Source: UBA2638 sp046293135 (GTDB lineage Bacteria > Pseudomonadota > Alphaproteobacteria > Micavibrionales > Micavibrionaceae). From it: a stretch of DNA of 64,000 bases. The stretch lies in assembly GCA_046293135.1 (NCBI GenBank), contig JBKBPR010000004.1:1-64000 (forward strand). The letters are read 5' to 3'. Numbering within the stretch: the stretch's first letter is position 1; each line of letters starts with the position of its first letter. The notes under the pieces are model-generated. The model was not told the DNA's origin. It made no database searches and saw nothing but the letters and a program-made list of their open reading frames with translations. Made by a program: the position numbers and the translations under genes. Of this stretch, positions 35,411 through 43,365 are shown one piece after another.

Positions 35411-35947
35411 ATGATACGCATTTCAAAATTGGCCGATTATGCCGTTGTGATCCTTGGGTTTATGTCCCAAGGCCAAGCCGTTGAGGGCGTTGATGTTGAT
35501 AATCCAAGAGCGCTTGAAAGCGCGGCATCATTGGCGCAGCGCTCTATGCTGCCTGAGCCGACCGTTTCCAAAGTGCTTAAACTATTGGCTGCTTCAGGGA
35601 TTGTAAGCTCTGTACGCGGCGCTCAAGGTGGGTATTGTCTGGCGCGTGCGCCGCATGAGATCGACATGGCGGCGATTATTCGCGCCGTTGATGGGCCAGT
35701 ATCATTAACGGCTTGCGTTGAGGGTTCTACGGAATCATGCAGCTACGCTGCGTCCTGCCCCGTTAATGGCCGCTGGAATCTTGTGAATGATGCGGTGGCG
35801 GAGGCCTTGCAATCTGTCAGTCTGGCCGATATGATCGCGCCCGCAAAGTCTACGAAATCTGCACAATGCGGGCATACGGGCTTTGCTGAGAAAATTCACG
35901 AAATGCGTGAGAAAACTATAGAACTTCAAGAGGAAAAGAGAGTTTAG
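35411..35947 (+). CDS. Rrf2-family SUF operon regulator
   Basis: The 178-residue protein has the Rrf2 winged helix (MIRISKLADYAVVILGFMSQ, EPTVSKVLKLLAASGIVSSVRGAQGGY) and three cysteines in the ligand position (C102, C110, C116). These match IscR-like regulators, where they hold an iron-sulfur cluster. The sequence best fits the SUF-associated subgroup. As the first gene of the SUF operon, with a dyad just before it, it probably represses the operon when clusters are abundant. The metal sensing is inferred, not shown. Confidence 0.9.
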   Translation: MIRISKLADYAVVILGFMSQGQAVEGVDVDNPRALESAASLAQRSMLPEPTVSKVLKLLAASGIVSSVRGAQGGYCLARAPHEIDMAAIIRAVDGPVSLTACVEGSTESCSYAASCPVNGRWNLVNDAVAEALQSVSLADMIAPAKSTKSAQCGHTGFAEKIHEMREKTIELQEEKRV

Positions 35948-35950
35948 ACG

Positions 35951-37420
35951 ATGGGTGCAACCGAAGAAACCATCAAAACCGTTCAGGGCATGGCCGGCAA
36001 ATATGAAGCCGGATTTGTCACCGATATCGAGGTTGAAAAAGCGCCGAAGGGGCTGTCCGAGGATATTGTACGTTTTATCTCGGCCAAGAAGAATGAGCCG
36101 GAATGGATGCTGGAATGGCGTTTGAAGGCTTATCGGAAATGGCTGGAAATGCCGGAGCCGGATTGGGCGAAGCTTGAGATTGCGCCGATTGACTACCAAG
36201 AGAGCTATTATTACGCCGCGCCGAAAGATTACACCAATGCGCCGAAATCGCTTGATGAGGTTGATCCGAAGCTTTTGGAAACCTATGAAAAGCTCGGGAT
36301 TCCGCTGAAGGAGCAAGAAATTCTGGCCGGGGTCAAAAATCCCGTTGCGGTTGATGTGGTGTTTGATTCCGTTTCGGTTGCGACAACCTTTAAGGAAAAG
36401 CTCAAAGAAGCGGGCGTGATTTTTTGTTCGATTTCCGAAGCGATCCAAAATCACCCTGAATTGGTAAAGAAATATATCGGCTCGGTCGTGCCGCCGGGGG
36501 ATAACAAACATGCCTGCCTGAATAGCGCGGTGTTTACTGACGGCTCGTTTGTGTACGTGCCCGAAGGCGTACGCTGCCCAATGGAGTTATCGACCTATTT
36601 CCGCATCAACGAGATGAATACAGGCCAGTTTGAACGGACTTTGATCATCGCGGATAAGGGGGCGTACGTGTCTTATCTGGAGGGGTGTACGGCGCCGATG
36701 CGCGATGAAAATCAGCTTCATGCTGCTGTGGTGGAGTTGGTTGCTCTTGATGAGGCGGAGATCAAATATTCCACGGTTCAAAACTGGTATCCCGGTGATT
36801 TTGAAACCGGAAAAGGCGGGATTTATAACTTTGTGACCAAGCGCGGCCTGTGTGAAGGGCGGCACTCGAAAATCTCGTGGACGCAGGTGGAAACAGGTAG
36901 TGCGATTACGTGGAAATATCCGTCCTGCATCCTTAAGGGGGATTATTCGCAGGGTGAGTTTTATTCCGTTGCCATCACAAATGGCCGCCAGCAAGCCGAT
37001 ACAGGCACGAAAATGATCCATATCGGCAAGAATACCCGCTCGCGCATTGTCGCCAAGGGGATTGCTGCGGGCAAATCCGACCAGACCTATCGCGGGGCGG
37101 TGAAAATTCTGCCCAAAGCCGAAGGGGCGCGTAATTTTACGCAATGTGACTCGTTGCTAATCGGCGATCAATGCGGTGCACATACCGTGCCCTATATCGA
37201 AAGCAAAAACAAAAGCGCCAATCTGGAGCATGAAGCGACGACCTCGAAAATCTCCGAAGACCAGCTGTTTTATTGTATGCAGCGCGGTTTGAGCGAAGAA
37301 GAAGCGGTGGCGCTGATTGTGAACGGCTTCGCCCGTGAAGTGATGCAGCATTTGCCGATGGAATTTGCCGTCGAAGCGCAAAAACTCGTTGGAATTAGCC
37401 TCGAAGGGAGTGTCGGGTGA
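35951..37420 (+). CDS. sufB: SufB, Fe-S cluster scaffold subunit
   Basis: SufB is the core of the SufBC2D scaffold on which clusters are built. The 489-residue protein has PEWMLEWRLKAYRKW, FVYVPEGVRCPMELSTYFRIN and the C-terminal NLEHEATTSKISEDQLFYCMQRGL motif. It starts three bases after the regulator's stop. The stop overlaps the next start (TGATG), so the small transporter gene behind it is translationally coupled. Confidence 0.97.
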   Translation: MGATEETIKTVQGMAGKYEAGFVTDIEVEKAPKGLSEDIVRFISAKKNEPEWMLEWRLKAYRKWLEMPEPDWAKLEIAPIDYQESYYYAAPKDYTNAPKSLDEVDPKLLETYEKLGIPLKEQEILAGVKNPVAVDVVFDSVSVATTFKEKLKEAGVIFCSISEAIQNHPELVKKYIGSVVPPGDNKHACLNSAVFTDGSFVYVPEGVRCPMELSTYFRINEMNTGQFERTLIIADKGAYVSYLEGCTAPMRDENQLHAAVVELVALDEAEIKYSTVQNWYPGDFETGKGGIYNFVTKRGLCEGRHSKISWTQVETGSAITWKYPSCILKGDYSQGEFYSVAITNGRQQADTGTKMIHIGKNTRSRIVAKGIAAGKSDQTYRGAVKILPKAEGARNFTQCDSLLIGDQCGAHTVPYIESKNKSANLEHEATTSKISEDQLFYCMQRGLSEEEAVALIVNGFAREVMQHLPMEFAVEAQKLVGISLEGSVG

Positions 37421-37863
37421 TGCTGAACACATGGTATGTATTGGCGATGATTTCGGGGGCGGGGCTGGCGACGCGCAACTTGCTGTTCAAGGGGGTGAGC
37501 ACCAAGCTTGATGCCGCGCTGGCTGCGCTTATCCTTGCGGGGGCGATGACATTGGTGTCACTGATTTACTACGTTTATAAGCGACTGAGCACCGGAGAGG
37601 CTTGGGTTGCGGCCGATACCGATATGAACGCCGTATCAATGGCGGCGATTGCCGGAATCGGCGTGGCAGTGGCGAATATTACGCTGGCCTTTGCCTATAA
37701 GGCTGGCGGCTTTGCCTCGCTGACGGCGCTGTTGCAAAACGGGTTTTCAATCACGGTCACGCTTATTTTGGGCGCTCTGTTTTTGGGGGAAATTATCAAG
37801 CCGATCCAGCTTTTGGGGATTTTGGTGGTCTTCCTTGGGGTCTTTATGGTGACCAAGGGGTAA
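37420..37863 (+). CDS. Half-size EamA-type transporter inside the SUF operon
   Basis: The 147-residue protein has four to five membrane helices and one EamA repeat: a short N-terminal helix, AALILAGAMTLVSLIYYVYK, AAIAGIGVAVANITLAFAYK, and the LTALLQNGFSITVTLILGALFLGEII motif followed by GILVVFLGVFMVTKG. A full DMT transporter has two such repeats, so this one would act as a dimer. It begins one base into the sufB stop (TGATG). Its substrate is unknown; the place in the operon suggests a link to iron, sulfur or cysteine, which is only a guess. Confidence 0.85.
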   Translation: MLNTWYVLAMISGAGLATRNLLFKGVSTKLDAALAALILAGAMTLVSLIYYVYKRLSTGEAWVAADTDMNAVSMAAIAGIGVAVANITLAFAYKAGGFASLTALLQNGFSITVTLILGALFLGEIIKPIQLLGILVVFLGVFMVTKG

Positions 37864-37900
37864 TAAAAGGTATTTCGGAATTTAAGGAACTTGAGGAACA

Positions 37901-38668
37901 ATGACGATGATTAAAATCGAGAATTTACAAGCCAGTATTGAAACCGATGACGGGACAAAGGACATCTTGAAAGGGATCAGCCTTGATATTCCCGCGGGTG
38001 AGGTTCATGCGATTATGGGACCGAACGGTTCGGGGAAATCCACGCTTTCTTATGTTCTGGCAGGGCGTGAGGATTATGAGGTAACAGGCGGATCTGTCAC
38101 TATGGACGGTGTTGATTTGCTGGAATTAGAGCCGGAAGAGCGCGCCGCAGCGGGGCTGTTTTTGGCGTTCCAATATCCGGTTGAAATTCCGGGCGTGACC
38201 ATGAGCACATTCCTTAAAACTTCGCTCAATGCCGTGCGCAAGCAGCGCGGCGAGGCGGAGCTTGACGCTTTGGCGATCCTGAAGCTGATGAAAACCAAAT
38301 GCAAGGAGCTTGGAATTTCCGATGATATGATGAAACGGGCTGTCAATGTCGGGTTTTCGGGCGGCGAGAAAAAGCGTAACGAAGTACTGCAAATGGCGCT
38401 GTTAGAGCCGAAATTCGCGGTGCTTGATGAAACCGATAGCGGGCTTGATATTGATGCGCTGAAGGTTGTTGCCGATGGAGTCAATGCGATGCGTGACGGC
38501 AAGCGCTCGTTTTTGGTGATTACGCATTATCAAAGGTTGCTGGATTATATCAAGCCCGATGTCGTGCATGTTCTGGCCGGTGGGCGGATTGTTAAAACGG
38601 GCGGATTTGAACTGGCCAAGGAGCTGGAAGACAAGGGATATGCCGAGTTTTTGGAGCAAGCCGCTTAA
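37901..38668 (+). CDS. sufC: SufC, ABC-type ATPase of the Fe-S scaffold
   Basis: SufC drives the SufBC2D complex. The 255-residue protein has Walker A GPNGSGKSTLSYVLAG, the Q-loop LFLAFQYPVEIPGV, an ABC signature GFSGGEKKRNEVLQM and Walker B FAVLDETDSGLDID. The start has a GAGGAAC ribosome-binding site. It lies 37 bases after the EamA gene. Confidence 0.98.
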   Translation: MTMIKIENLQASIETDDGTKDILKGISLDIPAGEVHAIMGPNGSGKSTLSYVLAGREDYEVTGGSVTMDGVDLLELEPEERAAAGLFLAFQYPVEIPGVTMSTFLKTSLNAVRKQRGEAELDALAILKLMKTKCKELGISDDMMKRAVNVGFSGGEKKRNEVLQMALLEPKFAVLDETDSGLDIDALKVVADGVNAMRDGKRSFLVITHYQRLLDYIKPDVVHVLAGGRIVKTGGFELAKELEDKGYAEFLEQAA

Positions 38669-38725
38669 GGGGCATTGTATGCTTCGAAGATACTGAATTT
38701 GAGATATAAGCAAAAAAGAAAAGAT

Positions 38726-39961
38726 ATGACAGCCAAAGCCGATAATATCATGAGATTTCCCGAAAAATCGCCGTACGTGCCGTGCGATTCTGGCACGTAC
38801 ACCCTGTGCAAATTGCCAAAGGATGGCGCAGAATGGCTGACAGGCTTGCGTCAATCGGCTTTTGAGCGGTTCAAAGCGCAAGGCCTGCCGACACAGGCGC
38901 TGGAGCGGTTTAAATACACGAATATCGCCAAAAATGTGGCGCAATGGGATGGCGTTTTGGCCGTGCCGAAGGGCGATTGCCCCGATGATCTTTTGGCTTG
39001 CGGCTTGGAGCAGGCTCAAACCCAAGGCTGGGTTCGTGAATTGCTGGAGCGCGAGCCGCCGGGGATGGATAAATACGGCGATACTGCCCTGTGGGACTTG
39101 AACACCGCCTATTTCAAGCATGCGGGGGTTGTGGATATCCCTGCGGGTCAAATTGTGGATAAGCCGATTGTCCTTAAAACCCATGGCGAAGATGACACGT
39201 ACACCTCCTTGCGCTTTATTCTGCGCTTGGGCGATAATGCGAAGGCGGTTCTGGTGGAAGAGTTTGACGGGGCGGGCGAATACTGGCGTAACCGCGTCTC
39301 ACAGATTATTCTGGGCAAAAATGCGCGGCTCAAGCATATTATCATTCATAAAGACAGCGATCAGGCCGTATTCACGCAGTTTACGCATATCAGCGCCGAG
39401 CGTGATGCACATTATGAAGGATTTGCGCTGAATATGGGTGGGATGATGAGCCGTCATCAGATTCAGGCCGATCTGGAAGGGGTGAACGGTTTTGTGTCAT
39501 TCAACGGGCTAAACGTGCTGGGTGGAAAACAGCATGGCGACACGACGATTTTAATCAATCACCGCGCCGCGCATTGCAATTCCAACCAGTTTTACAGATC
39601 GTTATTGACCGATGAAGCGCACGGCGTGTTTCAGGGCAAGGTTCATGTTTTTGAAGGCGCGCAAAAAACCGACGGCTATCAGCTTTCGAACGCGATTTTG
39701 CTTTCGGATAAGGCGGTGATGGATACCAAGCCGGAGCTTGAGATTTACGCCGATGATGTGAAATGCTCGCATGGCGCAACGACCGGACAGATGAATGAAG
39801 AGCCACTGTTTTACTTGCGCTCACGGGGGCTAAGCGAGAAGGACGCACGGTTGTTGCTTATTCGCGCCTTTGTGGATGAGGTTGTGGATAAAATTGAGGA
39901 TGAATCTCTAAAAGCGCAGATTGAAAAGGATGTTGAGGCATGGCTGGCGCAAGCCCTGTAA
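38726..39961 (+). CDS. sufD: SufD, Fe-S scaffold subunit
   Basis: SufD pairs with SufB. I choose the ATG at 38726 (MTAKADNIMRF) with the AAAGAAAAGA ribosome-binding region, giving 411 residues; the frame from 38675 begins inside a linker. The C-terminal SufBD domain includes VFQGKVHVFEGAQKTDGYQLS, MDTKPELEIYADDVKCSHGAT and FYLRSRGLSEKDARLLLIRAF. The start region holds a perfect GTACGTGCC inverted repeat. Its end overlaps sufS by 22 bases. Confidence 0.95.
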   Translation: MTAKADNIMRFPEKSPYVPCDSGTYTLCKLPKDGAEWLTGLRQSAFERFKAQGLPTQALERFKYTNIAKNVAQWDGVLAVPKGDCPDDLLACGLEQAQTQGWVRELLEREPPGMDKYGDTALWDLNTAYFKHAGVVDIPAGQIVDKPIVLKTHGEDDTYTSLRFILRLGDNAKAVLVEEFDGAGEYWRNRVSQIILGKNARLKHIIIHKDSDQAVFTQFTHISAERDAHYEGFALNMGGMMSRHQIQADLEGVNGFVSFNGLNVLGGKQHGDTTILINHRAAHCNSNQFYRSLLTDEAHGVFQGKVHVFEGAQKTDGYQLSNAILLSDKAVMDTKPELEIYADDVKCSHGATTGQMNEEPLFYLRSRGLSEKDARLLLIRAFVDEVVDKIEDESLKAQIEKDVEAWLAQAL

Positions 39962-41223
39962 CTGTGGATAAGTCCAAAGACGTGACGGATTTTTCAGAAA
40001 TTCTGAAATACCGTGCGGATTTCCCCGTTCTGAAAATGCAGATGAACGGCAAGCCTTTGGCGTATCTGGATAGTGCCTCCAGCGCGCAAAAACCCCATGC
40101 GATCATGGAGGCGATGCAGGAAATCGGCAAGATGGGCTATTCCAATATTCATCGCGGTCTTTACAAAATTTCGCAAGACATAACAGCGGCCTTTGAGGGT
40201 GTACGTCCCAAAATTGCCGCGCTTATCAGCGCCAAAACCGAGCGCGAAATTATCTTTACCCGCAATGCAACAGAAGGGATTAACCTTGTCGCGCAAAGCT
40301 GGGGGCGTGCCAACTTAAAGGCGGGTGATGAGATTATCCTCAGCGCGATGGAGCATCACGCCAATATCGTGCCGTGGCAGCTATTACAGCAGGAAATTGA
40401 TTTTCAAATCCGCGTTATTCCGGTGCTGGAAAGCGGGGAGTTGGATCTGGCGGCATATAAGGCGCTGCTGAGCGAAAAAACCAAGTTTCTCGGGATTGTG
40501 CAGATGTCCAATGCGCTGGGTACAATCAATCCGGTCAAGGATATGATACGTACGGCCAAGACGTACAACCCGAATATCAAGGTTTTGGTCGATGGCGCGC
40601 AATCAATCGTGCATCTGGATATTGATGTGGTTGATATAGATTGCGATTTTTTTGCCTTTACGGGGCATAAATATTACGGCCCCAGCGGCACAGGCGTATT
40701 ATACGGCAAATACGAGGTTTTGGCCGAAATGCCGCCATATCAGGGCGGCGGGGATATGATCGAGCGCGTTAGCTTTGATGGCACGAGCTTTAAAGAACCG
40801 CCATTCCGCTTTGAGGCGGGAACGCCCGCGATTGTGCCGATTTACGGCCTTGGCGCGGTGGTGGATTATATGTCGAGCTTTGATCTCGCGCAGATTCAGT
40901 CCTATGAGGGCGCGTTGCTGCACTATGCGATGAAAAAGCTGCAAGAGATTGAGGGCGTTACGATCCATGGCGCGGCCAAGGATCGAGCCTGCATTGTGCC
41001 GTTTACGCTGGAGGGCGCACAGCCCGCCGATGTGGCGACAATCCTCGACCAGTGCGGCGTTGCCGTGCGTACGGGGCATCATTGCTGCATGCCGCTTATG
41101 GATGCTTTGGGGCTTACCGAGCGCGGCGGCACGATCAGGGCGTCCTTGGCGTTTTATAACAATTATGCCGATATTGACCAGCTGGTCAGCGGAGTGCAAA
41201 AGGCGCGGGAGCTGCTGTTATGA
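39940..41223 (+). CDS. sufS: SufS cysteine desulfurase
   Basis: SufS takes sulfur from cysteine through a PLP-bound persulfide. The 427-residue protein has the PLP lysine in FTGHKYYGPSGTG and the active-site cysteine in the RTGHHCCMPLMD segment. The start lies inside the sufD end, so the two are coupled. The short sequence before TDFSEILKYRADFPVL is probably a flexible tail. No sufE or sufU lies in this operon. Confidence 0.97.
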   Translation: MAGASPVTVDKSKDVTDFSEILKYRADFPVLKMQMNGKPLAYLDSASSAQKPHAIMEAMQEIGKMGYSNIHRGLYKISQDITAAFEGVRPKIAALISAKTEREIIFTRNATEGINLVAQSWGRANLKAGDEIILSAMEHHANIVPWQLLQQEIDFQIRVIPVLESGELDLAAYKALLSEKTKFLGIVQMSNALGTINPVKDMIRTAKTYNPNIKVLVDGAQSIVHLDIDVVDIDCDFFAFTGHKYYGPSGTGVLYGKYEVLAEMPPYQGGGDMIERVSFDGTSFKEPPFRFEAGTPAIVPIYGLGAVVDYMSSFDLAQIQSYEGALLHYAMKKLQEIEGVTIHGAAKDRACIVPFTLEGAQPADVATILDQCGVAVRTGHHCCMPLMDALGLTERGGTIRASLAFYNNYADIDQLVSGVQKARELLL

Positions 41224-41657
41224 AGAAAATGGAAGCTTATGCCGATGAGCAAATGGTGAAAAATGCCGTTGGCGAAGAAAATTTTGATGAGCTGGCCGAG
41301 CCGCCCTTGGCGCTGGAGGATGGGAATTTCCCGAAAGATGACCCGCTTTGGCCTGTGATGAAAGCGGCGTTGCGTGAGATTTACGATCCTGAAATTCCGG
41401 TGAATATTTATGAGCTGGGCTTGATTTATAAGGTGATGCTGCATGAAGACGTACAGGGTGTACGTGACGTTTCAGTGACCATGACATTGACCTCACCAGG
41501 CTGTCCCGTTGCGCAAGAAATGCCGCTATGGGTACGTGATGCGCTGATGCCGATTGAGGGGCTGGGGCAGATTGATGTCGAGATTATCTGGGAGCCGACA
41601 TGGGATCCGTCATTCATGGCTGAAACGGCCAAGATGCAGTTGAATATGTTTATGTAA
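41220..41657 (+). CDS. SufT-like DUF59 (MIP18) Fe-S assembly protein
   Basis: The 145-residue protein has the DUF59 core ALREIYDPEIPVNIYELGLIYKV, VTMTLTSPGCPVAQ with a conserved cysteine, and a C-terminal WDPSFMAETAKMQLNM. It belongs to the SUF-associated MIP18 subgroup that helps pass clusters to target proteins. Its ATG overlaps the sufS stop (ATGA). An 8-1-8 dyad follows the stop. Confidence 0.92.
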   Translation: MKKMEAYADEQMVKNAVGEENFDELAEPPLALEDGNFPKDDPLWPVMKAALREIYDPEIPVNIYELGLIYKVMLHEDVQGVRDVSVTMTLTSPGCPVAQEMPLWVRDALMPIEGLGQIDVEIIWEPTWDPSFMAETAKMQLNMFM

Positions 41658-41661
41658 GCGC

Positions 41662-41678
41662 CATATCATTGATATGGG
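41662..41678. promoter_or_regulatory. Perfect dyad between the DUF59 gene and sufA
   Basis: CCATATCA (41662-41669) and TGATATGG (41671-41678) are exact inverted copies around one base. It lies 5 bases past the DUF59 stop and 31 bases before sufA. No T-run follows, so it is more likely a protein site or an RNA hairpin than a terminator. Confidence 0.45.
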
Positions 41679-41708
41679 TGTTGAACGGGTAAAAATGGAT
41701 AAAGCGAG

Positions 41709-42077
41709 ATGAACACATCACCGATTACGATTACAGAGGCCGCCGCCGCACAAATCTTGAGGCTGCTGGACAAAGCGCCAGAGGGTGCGCAGGGTGTACG
41801 ACTCAATATCAAGCCGACCGGATGTTCCGGCAATTCCTATGCCATGGATTATATCAAGGCGGGTGATGGGCTTGACGGAGATGAAAAATTCGAAGCTCAC
41901 GGCGCGGCGCTTTATATCCCGAAAATTCATAGCTGGATGCTATTCGGAATAACGATTGATTATGTCAGTGATGATCTGGGCAATGCGAAGTTCGATTTCA
42001 TCAACCCCAATGAATCAGGGCGTTGCGGCTGTGGCGAGAGCTTTCAGGTCAGTATAGAAGAGCTGCAGAAACTCTAG
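41709..42077 (+). CDS. sufA: SufA/IscA-type Fe-S carrier
   Basis: The 122-residue A-type carrier has the three cluster cysteines in PTGCSGNSY and GRCGCGESF. It receives clusters from SufBCD and hands them on. It is the last gene of the SUF operon and converges with the orphan gene set that starts on the other strand. Confidence 0.95.
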   Translation: MNTSPITITEAAAAQILRLLDKAPEGAQGVRLNIKPTGCSGNSYAMDYIKAGDGLDGDEKFEAHGAALYIPKIHSWMLFGITIDYVSDDLGNAKFDFINPNESGRCGCGESFQVSIEELQKL

Positions 42078-42096
42078 TTTTCTCTATTAAAAACGT

Positions 42097-42234
42097 TTAT
42101 TTTTTTGCGCTGGCACGCATCATGGTGAGTGTCGGTGTGCTGGTTCGCTTCGGCATGTTGCGTGCGCGGGCGGGCATCCGTCTTTCTGCTGCCGTTCCAA
42201 CACCCATCGCTGTACGTGGTGTTCTAAGAGCCAT
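42097..42234 (-). CDS. Small basic protein, 45 residues
   Basis: This frame was found by hand. It reads MALRTPRTAMGVGTAAERRM then PARARNMPKRTSTPTLTMMRASAKK. It has 12 basic residues, no acidic residue beyond one Glu, and several methionines. The GGAAGGAT ribosome-binding site six bases before the ATG is strong, and the start lies 5 bases after the stop of the 180-residue gene. That makes it very likely the last gene of the three-gene set. The function is unknown; nucleic-acid binding is possible from charge alone. Confidence 0.7.
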   Translation of the reverse strand: MALRTPRTAMGVGTAAERRMPARARNMPKRTSTPTLTMMRASAKK

Positions 42235-42239
42235 ATCTA

Positions 42240-42782
42240 TTATCCTTCCGTAGCGTCATCTGTTGTTTGTGCTGTGTCCTTATAATCGAACATTTCCCAA
42301 TATATACTAGCACAATCCTGTTCGGTTTTTCCAGTTTTCCAAGCCTGATATATCTTGCCAAGCCCCATAAAACGCAGCTCTTTGATGGCTTTGAAGCCGT
42401 TTTCTTCGAGTTCTTCGGCAATTTTAAAGCTTTTGAGAATGATTGAGACGTTTTTTAGGTGCTGGTCAGTAATGACGTCATTATTATCAAGCTGATCGAG
42501 CGGAATTGGGGCAAGTGCGCGATTGATCTTCATTTCTATCAAAGCGCCGCCCAGATCAATGGCTTGTTCGATACGGCCTTGGCTTTGAAGTCCAGGTACG
42601 CGCAAGTATATGATTTTGTCTTGATACACATAGGCTTGAGGCAAAATTCCTTTGATAACAATGATTTGCGGACGGAGTAGATCAAGCAAGCTTTTTGCTT
42701 TCGCGGAATAGTTGAGAATATCCAGTGTCGTGCTTAAAACCTGCTGCTCGTCGGTGTGACGATAGGATTGGTATTGGATCAT
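42240..42782 (-). CDS. Unrecognised 180-residue protein, middle gene of an orphan set
   Basis: The product is soluble and mostly helical, with no signal peptide or membrane segment. Notable stretches are QVLSTTLDILNYSAKAKSLL at the start, LIEMKINRALAPIPLDQL in the middle and LGKIYQAWKTGKTEQDCASI near the end. I do not recognise a domain. Its ATG overlaps the previous stop by four bases (ATGA), and the 45-residue gene follows at once, so all three are translated together. Confidence 0.65.
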   Translation of the reverse strand: MIQYQSYRHTDEQQVLSTTLDILNYSAKAKSLLDLLRPQIIVIKGILPQAYVYQDKIIYLRVPGLQSQGRIEQAIDLGGALIEMKINRALAPIPLDQLDNNDVITDQHLKNVSIILKSFKIAEELEENGFKAIKELRFMGLGKIYQAWKTGKTEQDCASIYWEMFDYKDTAQTTDDATEG

Positions 42783-43357
42783 CGCGGATTGCTCCTTTCG
42801 ATGTGGATATCCCCGCTATCGCTGATTGTTGCAATGCCAAGATCAATCTTTCCCGCAAAAACAAAAGGCGCATGAACGATATAACCGTTTTGATCGGGGT
42901 TACGGCTGAGCTTTATATCGTCAGCCCCGTAATTGTTTTTGTCGAAATGAAAATCGAGATAGATCGTGTCCTGATAGGGCATTTGCTCCGGATTCCGCAA
43001 AAGCAAAATATTTTGGGGCCGTTGGTTCACCGAAAAACAAAAAAACTCCAAATAATCAATTACAGTTTCATCATTCAGCAGTAGGTGGCCTTTTTGGTTT
43101 AGAATACGAAATGGCTCCGAAGTTCCGTCAAGATATACGATATCCTGATCATTATGGCCTGCCGCAATATATTCCATCGTAAAAGGGGGGGCGACATTCA
43201 GGTTTTCCATGAGCAAGAATTCGCCATTTTGATAGAACGGGATTTTAAGTGCTTGAATTTGAATGTAATCAGCCTCAAATAATCCAATCAGCCCGCTATC
43301 CGTGACTTGTGCGACGAAATCATTTTTCTTGTCTTCAGAATAAAAGCCCCAACTCAT
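42779..43357 (-). CDS. Unrecognised 192-residue protein, first gene of an orphan set
   Basis: The product is soluble and beta-rich by composition, with MSWGFYSEDKKNDFVAQVTD at the start and repeated short strands ending in QNGYIVHAPFVFAGKIDLGI. No signal peptide, membrane helix or catalytic motif is visible. It lies 8 bases after the dusA stop on the same strand, so dusA and these three genes may share a transcript. I do not recognise a family. Confidence 0.65.
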   Translation of the reverse strand: MSWGFYSEDKKNDFVAQVTDSGLIGLFEADYIQIQALKIPFYQNGEFLLMENLNVAPPFTMEYIAAGHNDQDIVYLDGTSEPFRILNQKGHLLLNDETVIDYLEFFCFSVNQRPQNILLLRNPEQMPYQDTIYLDFHFDKNNYGADDIKLSRNPDQNGYIVHAPFVFAGKIDLGIATISDSGDIHIERSNPR

Positions 43358-43365
43358 AAAATTGA

